This document shows, piece by piece, positions 11,081 through 22,706 of a stretch of DNA of 56,543 bases. Origin of the DNA: Chalciporus piperatus (Eukaryota > Basidiomycota > Agaricomycetes > Boletales > Boletaceae); NCBI GenBank assembly GCA_038093975.1, contig JBBPTG010000162.1:1-56543 (forward strand). The letters are read 5' to 3'. The notes under the pieces were generated by a model. It searched no databases. It saw only the letters and a list, made by a program, of their open reading frames with translations, and was not told the origin of the DNA. The position numbers were made by a program, and so were the translations under genes. Positions within the stretch are counted from its first letter, which is position 1, and each line of letters starts with the position of its first letter.

Positions 11081-12101
11081 ATGTCGTTTGCACTCCCCGC
11101 GCGTCAAGTCACCTTTGGGCGGTCGGCTGCTGCGTATCAGCCACAGCAGGCACAGGCTGCTCAGCCTCCCAACTGGCTCGCACTCCCCGGTGCCGTTCCG
11201 CAAGTGCCAGCTCCTGCACCGGTAGCTGTAGCACCCGCACCCGCGGCACTCGCGCAGGCTAACGCTACAACGACAACGAGCAACGGTACTCCCACACCCA
11301 CGGTCGCAGGCCCATCTACCCCGCCCGCCGCCGCCGTCCCTGCCACACCAGTCCCGTTGACCCTCGAGCAGCAACACATCACCGCTGTCGAGGGTATCGT
11401 CCCCACCCTCCAAAACATCGTCGCAACCGTCAATCTCGATTGCCGTCTAGACCTCAAAACGATCGCTTTGCACGCACGAAATGCAGAGTACAATCCAAAG
11501 GTTGGTATTACACGTTAAATTACATATTTGTGCACGCCAATGCGCTCTTGCACATTAGCGTTTCGCGGCCGTCATCATGCGTATTCGTGAACCCAAGACC
11601 ACCGCCCTCATCTTCGCGTCGGGCAAGATGGTCGTCACGGGTGCGAAGAGCGAAGATGACTCGAGGCTTGCGTCGCGCAAATATGCACGTATCGTGCAGA
11701 AGCTCGGTTTCGATGCCAAGTTTGCAGAGTTCAAGATTCAGAACATCGTGGGTAGTTGTGACGTGAAGTTCCCTATAAGATTAGAGGGTCTCGCGTACAG
11801 CCACGGGCAGTTCAGCAGTTATGAGCCCGAAGTACGTATCCTTGCTACGTCGTTGCAGACGTTGACTGATTGTTGGGCTAGCTGTTCCCTGGTCTCATCT
11901 ACCGCATGCTCAAACCGAAGGTCGTGTTGTTGATATTCGTTTCGGGCAAGATAGTGTTGACTGGTGCAAAGGTAAGGCTTTCGTTTTGCGTTAGCGGAAC
12001 CTTCCGCCAACGCCATTATTCCTTCTCGCCAGGTTCGAGAAGAGATTTACACCGCTTTCAACACTATCTACACGGTGTTGTGCGAGTTCAGGAAACCGTA
12101 A
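11081..12101 (+). CDS. SPT15: TATA-binding protein (TBP)
   Basis: Predicted 283 aa from exons 11081-11500, 11559-11831, 11882-11971 and 12033-12101. TBP nucleates pre-initiation complexes for all three nuclear RNA polymerases. The C-terminal saddle is near-invariant: first repeat from [20 protein letters not shown] through [20 protein letters not shown] and GKMVVTGAK, second from [20 protein letters not shown] through [20 protein letters not shown] and VLTGAK, ending [14 protein letters not shown]. The N-terminal 105 residues are Ala/Pro/Gln/Thr-rich and species-variable, as in other fungi. Exon borders follow the protein alignment exactly. WRS1 follows in tandem 305 bp downstream. Confidence 0.97.
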
Positions 12102-12406
12102 CACCGTCAATACAGCCGTGTTGCGTCAGCATCCTCAACGATGGGTGGCATAGATGGACGTCACCCAACGTAGCCATTCACTACCCTTTGAACAATAACT
12201 TTTCCTTGAAAACATTATACATTAACAATAATAGTACTTGTACTTGCTATGTCGTAGTTGGAGATGGAATCCAATGCTGTAGTCTATATGAATCCGAGAT
12301 AGCCGCGTGGCTTGATCTGTACATGAGATAATCTCGCGTAGTCATTTCGAGTCGTGTCCGGGACTGCCAGCTCTTGCGAACAAGTCTATCGCGCGAAACC
12401 TGAAGG

Positions 12407-14220
12407 ATGGCCGACACTGCCTCAAAGGATCTCTCGGTCGATTCAGTCACGACCACTCTAAACGAGACCGCGATCTCTGCGTAAGTAGATCATCTTCTGG
12501 TTCCCAAGAGGAGGATCTTTGTTCTATGCTGCATTCTCATAACACCATCACTCGCTTATCCCCCGTTCTGCAGACCACAACCCGATGGTGCTGCAACGTC
12601 CTCCAAGACCACGGCTCCAGCAGATCCATCCGCGGCCCACGAGCAAGTAGTCACTCCGTGGGCCGTCCAGGGCTCTGTCTCTGCAGACGGAAAGCAGCTT
12701 GCGATCGACTACGACAAGTTGATTGATCAGTTTGGGACACGTCGGATCGACGCTGCCTTGTTGGAGCGATTCGAGAAACTCACGGGTCACAAACCCCATC
12801 CACTTCTGCGGAGAGGGATGTTCTTTTCTCATCGGTAAGTACAGACAATTCTTCTGAAGCTTGATTCCGCTTCGAGGGCGAGAGATATTGACATGTCCCT
12901 CTGTTTACTTCCGTAGCGAGTTTGATCGAATTTTGGATCGGTATGAGCAGGGGAAGCCTTTCTTTTTGTATACGGGTCGGGGTCCGAGCAGTGATAGTAT
13001 GCACATCGGACACATGATCCCGTTCGTTTTTACAAAGTGAGTTTCTTTGGAGACTCTTATATTCCCTTATCTCATTCCAGGGCAGGTGGTTGCAGGATGT
13101 CTTTGACGTCCCGCTGGTCATCCAACTAACTGGTTAGTCCCTCTACTCCATCTCTCATCTCGCCATCTGACCATTTCTCCGGGTCAGACGACGAAAAATT
13201 CCTGTTCAAGCACGAGTTGAAGGTGGAGGATGTCCGACGCTTCTCCCGGAGTAACGCAAAAGACATCATCGCCGTTGGTTTCGATGTCAAGAAAACATTC
13301 ATCTTCAGCAACCTCGATTTCGTCGGTGGGGTATTTTACCACAATGTCGTCAAGATCTCTCGTCAGATATCCTACAACCAATCAAAGGCCACCTTTGGCT
13401 TCACCGACTCGTGAGTTCTGCTCTTTCCGAATATCTCTGCAAAGCTAAGCGCATGCGTCCATCAGAGACAACATCGGAAAGATACATTTCTGCTCCATCC
13501 AAGCAGCCCCGTCGTTCTCCAACTCTTTCCCTCAAATCTTTGGCGAGGTGTCCAACATCCCTTGTCTCATTCCCTGTGCCATAGATCAAGATCCATACTT
13601 CCGATTGACACGGGACGTCGCTCAAAAGCTCAAGTACCCCAAACCGGCTCTCATCCACTCCCGTTTCTTCCCCGCTCTTCAAGGTCCTCAGACCAAAATG
13701 AGCGCTTCGGATCCCAACTCGAGTATATTCATGAGTGATACCCCGAACCAGATCAAGAACAAAATCAACCGACACGGATTCTCCGGTGGTCGGGAAACGG
13801 AAGAGGAGCATCGTCAGTATGGAGGCGATACGGAAGTGGACGTTGCATACCAGTATTTGAGCTTTTTCTTGGATGATGATGAGGAGTTGAAGACGATCGG
13901 CGAGGTGAGTGTGGCATCTCTGCTGGGCTGTGTTCCCATTCGGCAAAGTTATTTGTGAACTGATGGGATGGGGCCGTGTTTTAGGAGTATCGTGCGGGAC
14001 GTTTGCTTACGGGGCAACTGAAAGCAAAGTGCATTCAGATGCTCCATGCATTCGTCAAGGACTTCCAAGAGGTATGCGTAGGCTGCACTGGTCTATTTAT
14101 AAAGCCTAACGACCTTCACAGAGAAAGGCCAAGGTCACAGAAGCGGATGTAGACGCCTTTATGGACGCGAGCCGCAAGATCGATCCCTCGTTCGGCAAAC
14201 CACCGGCCCAGACTGCCTAG
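12407..14220 (+). CDS. WRS1: Tryptophanyl-tRNA synthetase, cytosolic
   Basis: Predicted 449 aa from eight exons: 12407-12480, 12574-12834, 12917-13036, 13086-13132, 13188-13410, 13466-13904, 13985-14071 and 14122-14220. It charges tRNA-Trp in the cytosol and is a class I synthetase. The ATP-binding signature HIGH occurs in [13 protein letters not shown] and KMSAS in [14 protein letters not shown]. Typical eukaryotic-type segments include [33 protein letters not shown] and [17 protein letters not shown]. The start at 12407 is the first ATG in a good context (aaggATGG). No mitochondrial presequence is seen, and the extension before TPWAV is only about 55 residues. It converges on the LOG-family gene. 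Confidence 0.96.
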
Positions 14221-14524
14221 GCATGAGGTATGCTCATGATAGACGAGCCAATGCATAAATTTGTATTGTACATATCTGTGTGCATGTCATGACGTACAAA
14301 AGAGGAATGATTCTATGCGTTTGGCATAGTTAAGTAACATGTAAGTAAAGATTCTCGAGAGCCCTGTCACACTTATCTTCATACAATATCCAAAATATAC
14401 TGCGCTACCAATTTCCGTCAATCGTCCGCTCCTGGTTAGCCCTAATTTGGGCGTGTATCAAAGAATGCCATGGTCAACACGACGCCTTTCAACATCTGCA
14501 CGCGCTTAAAACGACGATGCATGA

Positions 14525-16053
14525 TCATATCCTCGCTGACCGCGAGCGCACATGCCATACTCGCCTGAACCACCCGTTCGCGAGTTTGAAGCCAGGCAAT
14601 CCACCTAGCCCCGGGATCGTCGACTCCATGTTCTCCGCCTTTCCATTGCCGTTCGGCACGGCCACGCCGTTACCATGCCCATTATCATGACTGTTTACAA
14701 AGGTCATGTCGCTGCTGTCCTCGTCCTCGTTCCAATGGAACGGAAGGGTGGGTACCTTCTCGTGCTCCCATGCGTCGATCGCGTCGACGGCTGCTGTACC
14801 CCAATCGTAGGTGTCGTGGTCCTTGTGGTCTGCAGGACCATCGACGAACACGACGAGTGATTCGTTCTGGGGCCGGATGAAGCCCTCACGAATGCCGTTC
14901 CGGATAAGCTCGCGGAGCGGGTTGTAATACGATCGAACATTGATCAGTACGACGGCTGTTTGTCACCCACATCGATGGTCAATTGAGGACGAAATGAAAA
15001 GGGTACGCGTCGGAGGTGAGAGGAGGTCGAAGAAGAAGATCGAGGCACAACCTACGTTTATTATGAATATTAAGTTGGTTCCAGGTGACAACTTCCAGTA
15101 TCTGGAGAATGAAAGCTGTTAGAATGGCTGCCACAGCAAAGCAGGGTCCGTCGCGTACCTCTTCAAATGTGCCAAAGCCACCAGGCAGGCCAATGAAGGC
15201 ACCTGCGCGTTTCGCCATCTCGATCTTGCGTTCATGCATCGAGTTGACGACAATCTAAACGCGGAACACAGCCAAGGGTGGTGATCTCGTCAGCATCAGG
15301 CACAACAAGGCTCCGCGCGTGTAGACCAATATAGGAATACTCACAGTTTCCATCTATGTATGCATTCCGCAGCGCCACGAGGCAGAAGATGCACCGGGTC
15401 AGCATTCCGAGGGGTCTATAACGTCATTGCCAGGGTACACACCTCGCCCCTCCGTTTCTCATCCAACAGTTCGGTGATCGAGTTTAACTTTGCTTGCCCA
15501 TTGCCTTTATCTTTCTCGCCGCCAGCGGCGAGGATTGCGTATGGGATAATTCCAGTGACCTTTCCGCCCTCGGAGTTGGCCACTGCACCGGATACGACAC
15601 CCATGATGCCACTGTTACCACCTCCATATATGAGGGGCCTGTTGGTTGCTACGAGAGCATGTCCTACAGCTGTGTAGGAAAAGGTGGGTGCGGTTAGACA
15701 TTATTCCGTTACGCGACGTGAGATGAATGAAGAGTGATGATGCCGGTGGTAGGTAATGATGATGAAAAGGGTGTTACATCAAGCGAAGAGTGAAAGGGCT
15801 TACACACTGCGGCCTGCTGAAAGGCGTTCTGGTGGCCTAGGGAGGCGGCGCAGTATACTGCCACGGCGCGTGACTTGGAGGGTGCGACCATGGCTAATTC
15901 GAGCTTTTCTTCGAGGACAGGAGATGTTCCAGGTAGGGAAACAGCAACGGCAGGAGTAGGATCAGATGCGGTGGAGGAGGCGGTCGACGTGGATTGGAGG
16001 GGGGTGGAAGGAGGGAGGAGTAATTGGGCCATTGCTAACGGATTGCTATTCAT
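14525..16053 (-). CDS. LOG-family (lysine-decarboxylase-like) phosphoribohydrolase
   Basis: Predicted 352 aa (345 if the second ATG at 16032 is used). Exons on the minus strand: 16053-15804, 15669-15443, 15353-15345, 15254-15159, 15101-15056 and 14955-14525. The family cleaves nucleoside 5'-monophosphates such as cytokinin riboside phosphates to free bases. The signature [11 protein letters not shown] is present, with SMHERK before it and the Rossmann segment [17 protein letters not shown]. The exon at 15345-15353 is only 9 nt (codes MET); without it RRGE would join IVVNS directly. The first ~50 residues are Ser/Thr/Pro-rich, and the tail after about residue 265 is an Asn/Gly/Asp-rich extension that the catalytic fold does not need. 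The often quoted lysine decarboxylase label for this family is historical. Confidence 0.88.
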
Positions 16054-17187
16054 ATATACAGCGTTTTCAAAGCGATGCAGAAAGGAAAACCACCTGTTGG
16101 CCCTGTGGTTTCCAGAATCCCACAGTCACGTCGGATGTCTGGTCAGTTCTATGGATTCGGCAAATGGACGTGTAAATCAGCCCTGTAAATGTGTTTAAAG
16201 TAGACTTGGCAAAGCGTGGAAAGGTGATAAGGTCTCGAGTCCGTTCAGCCGCCCCCTAACACATGGTTTTTTTACCACCTGCGCCTGCCAACGCATCCGA
16301 CATGTGAACCACAGGAGTGGAGAGTCATCGGAAGACCCCATTCTCGTCATATTTGAATGGACACTGAATCGACATAGAGTGGTTCTGATTCTTTATGACT
16401 CGTGTTTGCGCAGCGACGTCGCGTGTGGGGGTAGGTAGTCGGATTGAGGGAGGACACTTACCTATCGCGACCAAGGACGACGACAAAACCCAAGCGTGCT
16501 CAACTAAGAGATATTTGAAATATAGCCTCGTTCGTGAGTCGTATTTCTTGATATGTCGTCCCAGATCCTGTCCGGTGATGCGCAGATGGACAGGTTGTCA
16601 TTGAACTTGGGTTAGATGCAGGTCGTGTGCAAGAGGAGGTAAAGCGCTGTCCGGAGAAGCGTGTGGCAATCGACACGGTCGAGATGCACAGGTCTAGGGC
16701 GCAGCGCGTTCACAAAATTCCTCTGAATCCCCAGCAATATTCTGTCGATGGGCCCTCCAGCCCGAGTGTATTTACAGCACGTTTTGCCGTGGATAGTCTA
16801 GTACGATTTACCGTTTGTTCCGAGTCCCTACCTCAGATACACACAAACGTATGTCAAACCTTATGAAGTTACACCCTGCAAATCGTCCAAAATGAAAAAC
16901 CGATACGACAGCGGCCGCCTCAGATCAGCGTGCAGATGTCAAGAAAACTGCCCATTTGGCACGACAGCCTGGTGGCAGGCACCAGGTGCATACTACCCGC
17001 CATTCAACGAGTCAGTGAAGCAACCTCACGAGATCTCTACCAAGCACAGGCCGGGTTATCGATAGCGGGCTCCTGACGGCATCCAGTGGTATACTTCCTC
17101 AACCCCCAATTCACCGCACTGAATCCACGATCAGCTGCCGAATGATCGAGCAAAACGACCATAACGCACGAATGAGTCAAGATCGCG
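16054..17187. other. 1.1-kb interval without a supported gene
   Basis: It lies between the LOG-family start (16053, -) and the PI-PLC stop (17188, -), so it holds the LOG promoter. Short open frames (for example 16395-16604 and 16627-16866 on +) have no recognisable motif, poor start contexts and no splice partners. Nothing else was seen. Confidence 0.5.
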
Positions 17188-18800
17188 TCACCACCCCTCT
17201 TCCCCAGTCCTTCTCCCTCTGAAATTGCATTCCACGAATAGAGGAACTACACCTGCGTCAATCGGATCTTCATAGTAGTCCAGCATCGCCCAACCTCTTA
17301 TCCGCGGGCCCGCGTCATCACACGAGGCCGGTGAGGAGTCGTGTGCTGCTGTTAGGGGGCGTTTCAGCGGTTCATCGGGTAAGCGTGAGTTCGAGGAGTG
17401 TTGACCATTATCGTCGTTCGAGCCCAGCTGATCCAGAAGCCACTTCCCGACTCGGTCGTTCACGCCTTCGAACCCCAGACCCCACTTTGGCCACCCAAAT
17501 CCGCGGGCAATTATGGGAGGTAAGGCGAAGGGTGCCGAGGAGGCTGACATGAAGGAGATTGAAAGGGTTGGAACCGGTGAGTCGGAATGTGCGACGAGGA
17601 TCTCCGTAGACAGCGAGGTCTTTTCGGGTATGGATAAAAAGGAGGATATAGCATACCTGTTTCGCCAAATGGTGAGTGACACACACCACATACATCCGTA
17701 GGGTAGTAATGACGAGAACTTGAGTTCGGGGAGATGAAACAAGGGGACGACCATACCAATCATGAGTTTGGACGAGGGTCCGATCACATTCCCAATGAAA
17801 GCCATTCTTTTCGCTGTCGGGCCAGATAGGGGGGTGGATCCCAATCTGATCCTTCTCCCAACCAGTTTCATCACCACCAGGTCCAAATCTGCTGAACATG
17901 ACAGCTTTTCCTCGGACTTCTCCCAGGGTAGGTATTCGGTCTTCAAGAAACCACATTTCTAGTCCTCCAGGTGAAGAAACGATTTCTTCCCGAACAAGTT
18001 TTGGAAACAGCGTGGTATCGGAGTCTTCTTGCTTGACAGAGACTACAACAGTCTCACTTACGGTGGCAGACGAAGTAAGGAAGCTATGCAGAGTCTCGAG
18101 CATTGTTGCAAACGGAGTAAACTCAGGGAATATTCCGTGATACGCAAGGAGTCGACCATCCTTGATGCCGAGCCGGAGGTCGATGACGCGGATCCCGGAA
18201 TGTAATTGGGTATCCAAAGGTTTAGATTGACATTGTGAAATGGGCCAGCCATAGAAAGCCATCGTTTCGTGTGTGCCTGCGTTCGAAAAAACACAAAGCT
18301 CGAGTGAATGTGCATTGATCGGGAGACCGGAGGGATTTACCGGGAAGCATCAAAGATGAAAGGGGTACTGAATCTGGGATGCTCGCGAGGAAACACGAGG
18401 TATCTCTGTACGGGAAGACGACCAAGACATGGTGTTTGATGGATATCTGGTCGAACAAGGAAGGTAGCATAACCCTAGTCGGTCCGATGTACTGTACAAT
18501 GCACACCTTATTCCGATATATGACCCAAGGGGAGTCTCCTTGTACTTTGACCCGCTTCCACTCCTCCCCGAATGACATAGAGAGCCTAATTGGGACAGAA
18601 CTCGTACTCTGAGCGATGTCGGGAAATTCTCCGGTGGTATCATCCTTGGAACGTCTGGAGAAGATGAGGGAGGCGCATCTGGGACTGAACTCCACGCTTT
18701 TGGAGAATGAGGGGACTAAGAGAACGTGTTGGTCCTTTGCATTCTTTCCAAATGCGCAAAGGATGTCATCTCTGGTCCGATTCGAGATCGTGAAGATCAT
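17188..18800 (-). CDS. PI-PLC X-domain-like phosphodiesterase
   Basis: The C-terminal two thirds are the PLC X-box fold of single-domain phosphatidylinositol-specific phospholipases C. An exon starts with GTHETMAFYGWPISQCQ, followed by GIRVIDLRLGIKDGRLLAYH, the two histidine regions expected for catalysis. Further family segments are MWFLEDRIPTLGEVRGKAVM, FSRFG, and near the end RGFGWPKWGLGFEGVN and DPIDAGVVPLFVECNFRGR. The start is put at the ATG at 18800 (MIFTISNRTRDDILCAF). The first ~160 residues (to SLMLPG) form a separate beta-rich region that I do not recognise; such an N-terminal sandwich is common in fungal members. At least three introns are needed, one at the LPG/THET junction (acceptor cgaacgcag). 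No signal peptide is evident. It diverges from RAD1. Confidence 0.8.
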
Positions 18801-19223
18801 TGCCAATGCAGGTAGACAGCTGGGTGGGAGAAGCACCAGTCGTCGGGTTTCTAACCAATGAGCGCTTAAGTTAGCTTGGTAACCGCACTCTCAACGATGT
18901 GAACAATGCTCCGCACTGCTATTGAGCAAAGTTATCAAGTCTTGGAAGTTCTGGGATCGTACTGGGAGGGTAAACAAGTCCCGCGTCAGTATGCAGATCT
19001 CAAAAAATTGAAGTACATACCCTTCCCTACCACAGTAGTACCCGGCGCGGTTTGTAGTATGGGAGCGTGCTGGTTACCCGATTTGGACATCCGAGCGCGT
19101 GCGTGACAATTATCAGTTGGTCACGACCACGTGACGTGACATTCCCGTATTTGCCTGTTCCCCTAGGTTGTTTCCAGTAGCCTCAGGCTGTTACTGCCAA
19201 GTTGTTGGCCACAACTTAACACC

Positions 19224-21216
19224 ATGTCCCAACTGCCTTCTCAAAGTCAACTTCAAAGTCAACCGCAGGAAGCTAAGCCGGTAATTTTATATTGAACAGA
19301 GGGGAACCACTCTGAACCACTGATCTACATTCGTGTAGGTCCTTACCGCGTCTGTTCGCGATGTAAGATACTTTGCGGCGCTCTTAAAGGGAATCAACTT
19401 TACCAACGTGAGTGTTTCTATCAGATTAATGAGAGTCTCGAATTCCGATAACAAATCCCCCAAATCTCCGTCCCATTGTATCAGCGTGCCTCTGTTACCC
19501 TCACAGCCGACGCGGGAATGGGCATGATCGTTACCGTGGAAGAAGCACATTGTTTACTTGGTACGTCTTCCAGGCGGCCAGCATGCCTGCTGCTGCACAG
19601 CACCCCTCGTCATGCTTCATGTATTTGTCCTCTGAATGGACGCAACATTGCTTGATCTCAACAGCAACGTCGTATATCTATCGAGATCACTTTGACGAAT
19701 GGAGTTATACGCCTGACCACTCTGGTCCCGCACACTCGCAGCCGTCACAGACGCAAGAGCACGATGCAGACTCGGCCCTGACGACGTTCGAAATTCCTCT
19801 CTCCACGCTCATCGAGTGTCTCGGCATCTTTGGAACTGCAAACATGTCCACCTCTTCGAGTGTCGCCAAGGGGAAGAGATGGCGCAGAGAGGACGATGCA
19901 TCCGACGATGAACGCGGAGACGGCAGGGGAAGGGACAGGGGGTCGAATAACCGAGATCAACCCAACGGCACGCATAGACTCGAGCAGTTCTTTGGTGGTG
20001 GAAACGAGAAGAGGACCAGCATGCGGCTTTCATACGCTGGGTCTGGCTATCCACTGACGTTATCACTGTAAGTACCTTGCCTGGCCTTTCCCTCTTTTCC
20101 CATCCCCTCGTTCGTATTCCGTTCTTCCTTTACTCTTCCGTGTTTTGGTCAACTCCTTGCTTGAGTGAGGTAATGAGGAATGCGCATCTTCTGCGCTTAT
20201 TTTTGATAGCGCCGAGGACTCTTCAGGACCGACGACGACATGCGAGATTACGACGTTCGACCCAGAACCCAATATAGAGCTTCCGTTTGACGGCGATCAA
20301 ACGTCAGTGTTCAATACCGCTCGTTCGTGCTCTCTGCGTGACTGACCACCTGCAATTCTGTTTTTCCTGTCGCGTGCCTCCTCCCTGCACTTTCTCCCGG
20401 ATTCATTCTTGGGATAGTGTTTTGAAAATTATATTCAAGGTGAGCTTGACATATCCATAGATTGGTTGCCTAGCATCGCGTTTGCGAGGGCGTTAGACAG
20501 TTCATATCTAAGATTGTCGCTTGTTTCACTCGCCTCGTGTGTACAGTCCTCGTCATGGCTCCGAGACGCACTCTCCGAGCTCGACCCTTCTTGTGAGAAA
20601 ATCACCTTCATCAGTAACCCAGCCGCGGACGTTGGAAGGAACACCGGTCCAAGGCGGGGGAGTGCGGGAACAATTGGGAACGTCTCAAAGCCCCTTTTCC
20701 GTATCAAAGCCTCAGGGGATTTCGGGAGTACCGAGGTATGTCCTGTTCATCATCTCTTAACAATCCTCGGAGTCCCTGTGCTTTTTTTGCGTTGTGACGG
20801 AAGAGAGAAGCGATGTTATTCCTGACACAGAATGCCACACTTCGCAGATGGACTATCCGAACGATAAGGAGGTATTGGAGACCTTTGAATGTTCGCGGCC
20901 TGTATCAGTCAGGTTAATAGCCCTGTTTCACCCCGCAACCCGCGTCGTCTGATGAGTGCGACTTGGTTTACACAGTTACCGTTTCGCACATATTTCGCGC
21001 ACCATCCGTGCGCTTCAAAGCTCGACGAAGACGTCCTTGCGAGTCGAAGCAGGGGGTTTGCTCAGTATGCAGTTTTTGGTCTCCGTCCCGAGAGCCAGGG
21101 GAGCTGGGACGTCGGATTCATTCATAGAGTTTAGGGTAAGTTGGGTTACCATTGGCATGGGTGTCCTCTCATCACCTTCATAGTGTATGGCATTGGACGA
21201 CGAGGTCGCTTCATAG
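19224..21216 (+). CDS. RAD1: DNA damage checkpoint clamp subunit Rad1
   Basis: Rad1 is one of the three subunits of the Rad9-Hus1-Rad1 (9-1-1) sliding clamp loaded at damaged DNA to activate the ATR pathway. PCNA-like landmarks in order: VLTASVRDVRYFAALLKGIN, VTLTADAGMGMIVTVEEAH, FEIPLSTLIECLGIFGTAN, MRLSYAGSGYPLTLSL, WLRDALSELDPSCEKITF, LFRIKASGDFGSTEMDYP and, near the end, RTIRALQSSTKTSLRVEAGG and LLSMQFLVSVP. The gene begins MSQLPSQSQLQSQ; the second exon starts at 19339. The last exon ends CMALDDEVAS with TAG at 21214-21216. At least eight short introns are needed. A charged insertion of about 50 residues (RWRREDDASDDERGDGRGRD region) between the two halves makes it longer than the animal protein. 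Confidence 0.88.
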
Positions 21217-21316
21217 TCATCAGGCGTTCAATAAACAATGTGTTCGTGTGAGAGGTGAGCTCACGCTAATGGTAACTCTAAGGTATCTATCATGTAATCT
21301 GAGAACAGCAGCGTGA

Positions 21317-22449
21317 TCAGAACAGGCCATCGAAGTACGCCGTAGTACTGTCCTTCATGGTGGGCCGTGCAGGTGGGGCGGGTGCAGTTGGAGTGGCTGT
21401 TTTGGGTGCAGGTGGAAGGTAGTCGGCGATGATCGAGTCGAACGAGGCTTGCATTGATGGCACTGTGGGGGCCATGAGCATTTGCGAAGCACGTCAGGGG
21501 AGTGACTTACTATATGGTGCTGGTTTCATCTTGGCTGCAAGTCCGGCCATGATCAATTGGCGGATGGTAGCACCGTCCAAGGGCTAGAAAGAACGTGAGT
21601 GAACGCGCACAATGTTTGTGGACAAGACATACCTTGGGAGGTTGTTCTGTCTTTACGGGTGCTGCCGTTTCCTTCTTCGGGGGCTTGTAGGTGCCCAGAG
21701 GATTCGAAGCTTTCCCGAGATATGCGAGAACGTCACCCTTCGTCAGCATGCCTCGGACACCAGTTCCTTTGATGACCTCCGCGTTCGTGACACCACCTTC
21801 TATGAGCAGACGGGTGACGGATGGCAACAAATGTTTGGAGTGTGTGGGGTGATGGGAATGTGTCGGGGGCTGTTGAGGCTCCGATGTTGCAGCCGGAGGA
21901 GGGGGTGGAGGTGGAGCAGGGGAGGATTTGGCTTCCTGCTTGGGTGCTTCGAGGTTGGAGATGTTGTCGCCCTCTTCCGCGAGGAGTGCGATGATTCTTC
22001 CGACTGGGACATTTTTTGTACCGTCTGGAGTCTGAGTAGGTGTAAGAGAGCTTTCGTGAGGCCGAACATTGAATACGCACCAGGATCTTTCCTAGAACAC
22101 CATCTTCCTGCGCTTCTACGTCTATCGTTGCCTTGTCCGTTTCCTGGTACGTGTGAGTGAGTTGAACATCGGGATGTCTCCAGAAGCGGCACGCACGATT
22201 TCGAGCAAGACTTCTCCGGCAGAGAAAGATTCGCCCTCATTTTTCTTCCACGAAGCAATGCCGCCCTCCGTCATGGTGGGTGACATTGCAGGCATTTCAA
22301 GGTTAGTGATGGCGCGACGGGCAGATGTCTGGTGCAGACCTGTGGTCGTTGTTGGCGAGTGAGTGTGATGTTCCCAATGAGAATAAAATGTTGGACGTAC
22401 ATCTGCGAGGAACGGTACGCGCGACGTGTGCGACGGTGCGGAATGACAT
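21317..22449 (-). CDS. PDX1: Pyruvate dehydrogenase complex E3-binding protein (protein X)
   Basis: Mitochondrial matrix protein that anchors dihydrolipoamide dehydrogenase (E3) to the E2 core of the pyruvate dehydrogenase complex. Starting at ATG 22449, a basic presequence (MSFRTVAHVARTVPRRC) is followed by LHQTSARRA. The lipoyl domain opens with LEMPAMSPTMTEGGIASWKK and has the lipoylated lysine in ETDKATIDVEA. A Pro-rich hinge leads to the peripheral-subunit-binding domain (LLPSVTRLLIEGGVTNAEVI, then GTGVRGMLTKGDVLAYLG). It stops soon after (TAYFDGLF), with no acyltransferase domain and no catalytic HXXXD motif. That separates it from E2 (LAT1) and fits fungal protein X. At least five introns are present. 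It is head to head with EAF1. Confidence 0.92.
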
Positions 22450-22706
22450 TGCGCGGTGAGCAGCAGCCAGCGTAAGTAGTAGTAAGTAGTACTAGCTCTT
22501 TGCGACCCCTTCCTTTCGCCGAGTCGACCCCCCTTTGACCCCCCGTCCCAAGTTGCTCTCCTCCACAGAATCCATTCACGAGCGCGTCGCCGACGACGTC
22601 CACGACGAGCTACTCAAAGCCAATATCAGTCTGATTCTATCCTGTCGTTACGCCCCCAAGAAGGACCGCGTGAAGGACACTCCAACTCTCTCAACTTCGC
22701 AGTAGC
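22450..22706. promoter_or_regulatory. Shared divergent promoter of PDX1 and EAF1
   Basis: Only 257 bp separate the two start codons. The interval has no clear TATA box. It contains the GC-rich run cgagcgcgtcgccgacgacg near 22580 and a duplicated agtagtaagtagtactag stretch near 22478. A bidirectional promoter is inferred from spacing alone. Confidence 0.45.

Noticed and set aside
13401..13946. 181-residue minus-strand frame opposite WRS1
   Set aside because: It is antisense to the KMSAS-bearing exon of tryptophanyl-tRNA synthetase and is explained by its codon pattern.
16395..16866. Two short plus-strand frames between LOG and PI-PLC
   Set aside because: No motif, weak start contexts and no consistent splice partner. 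They lie in the LOG promoter interval.
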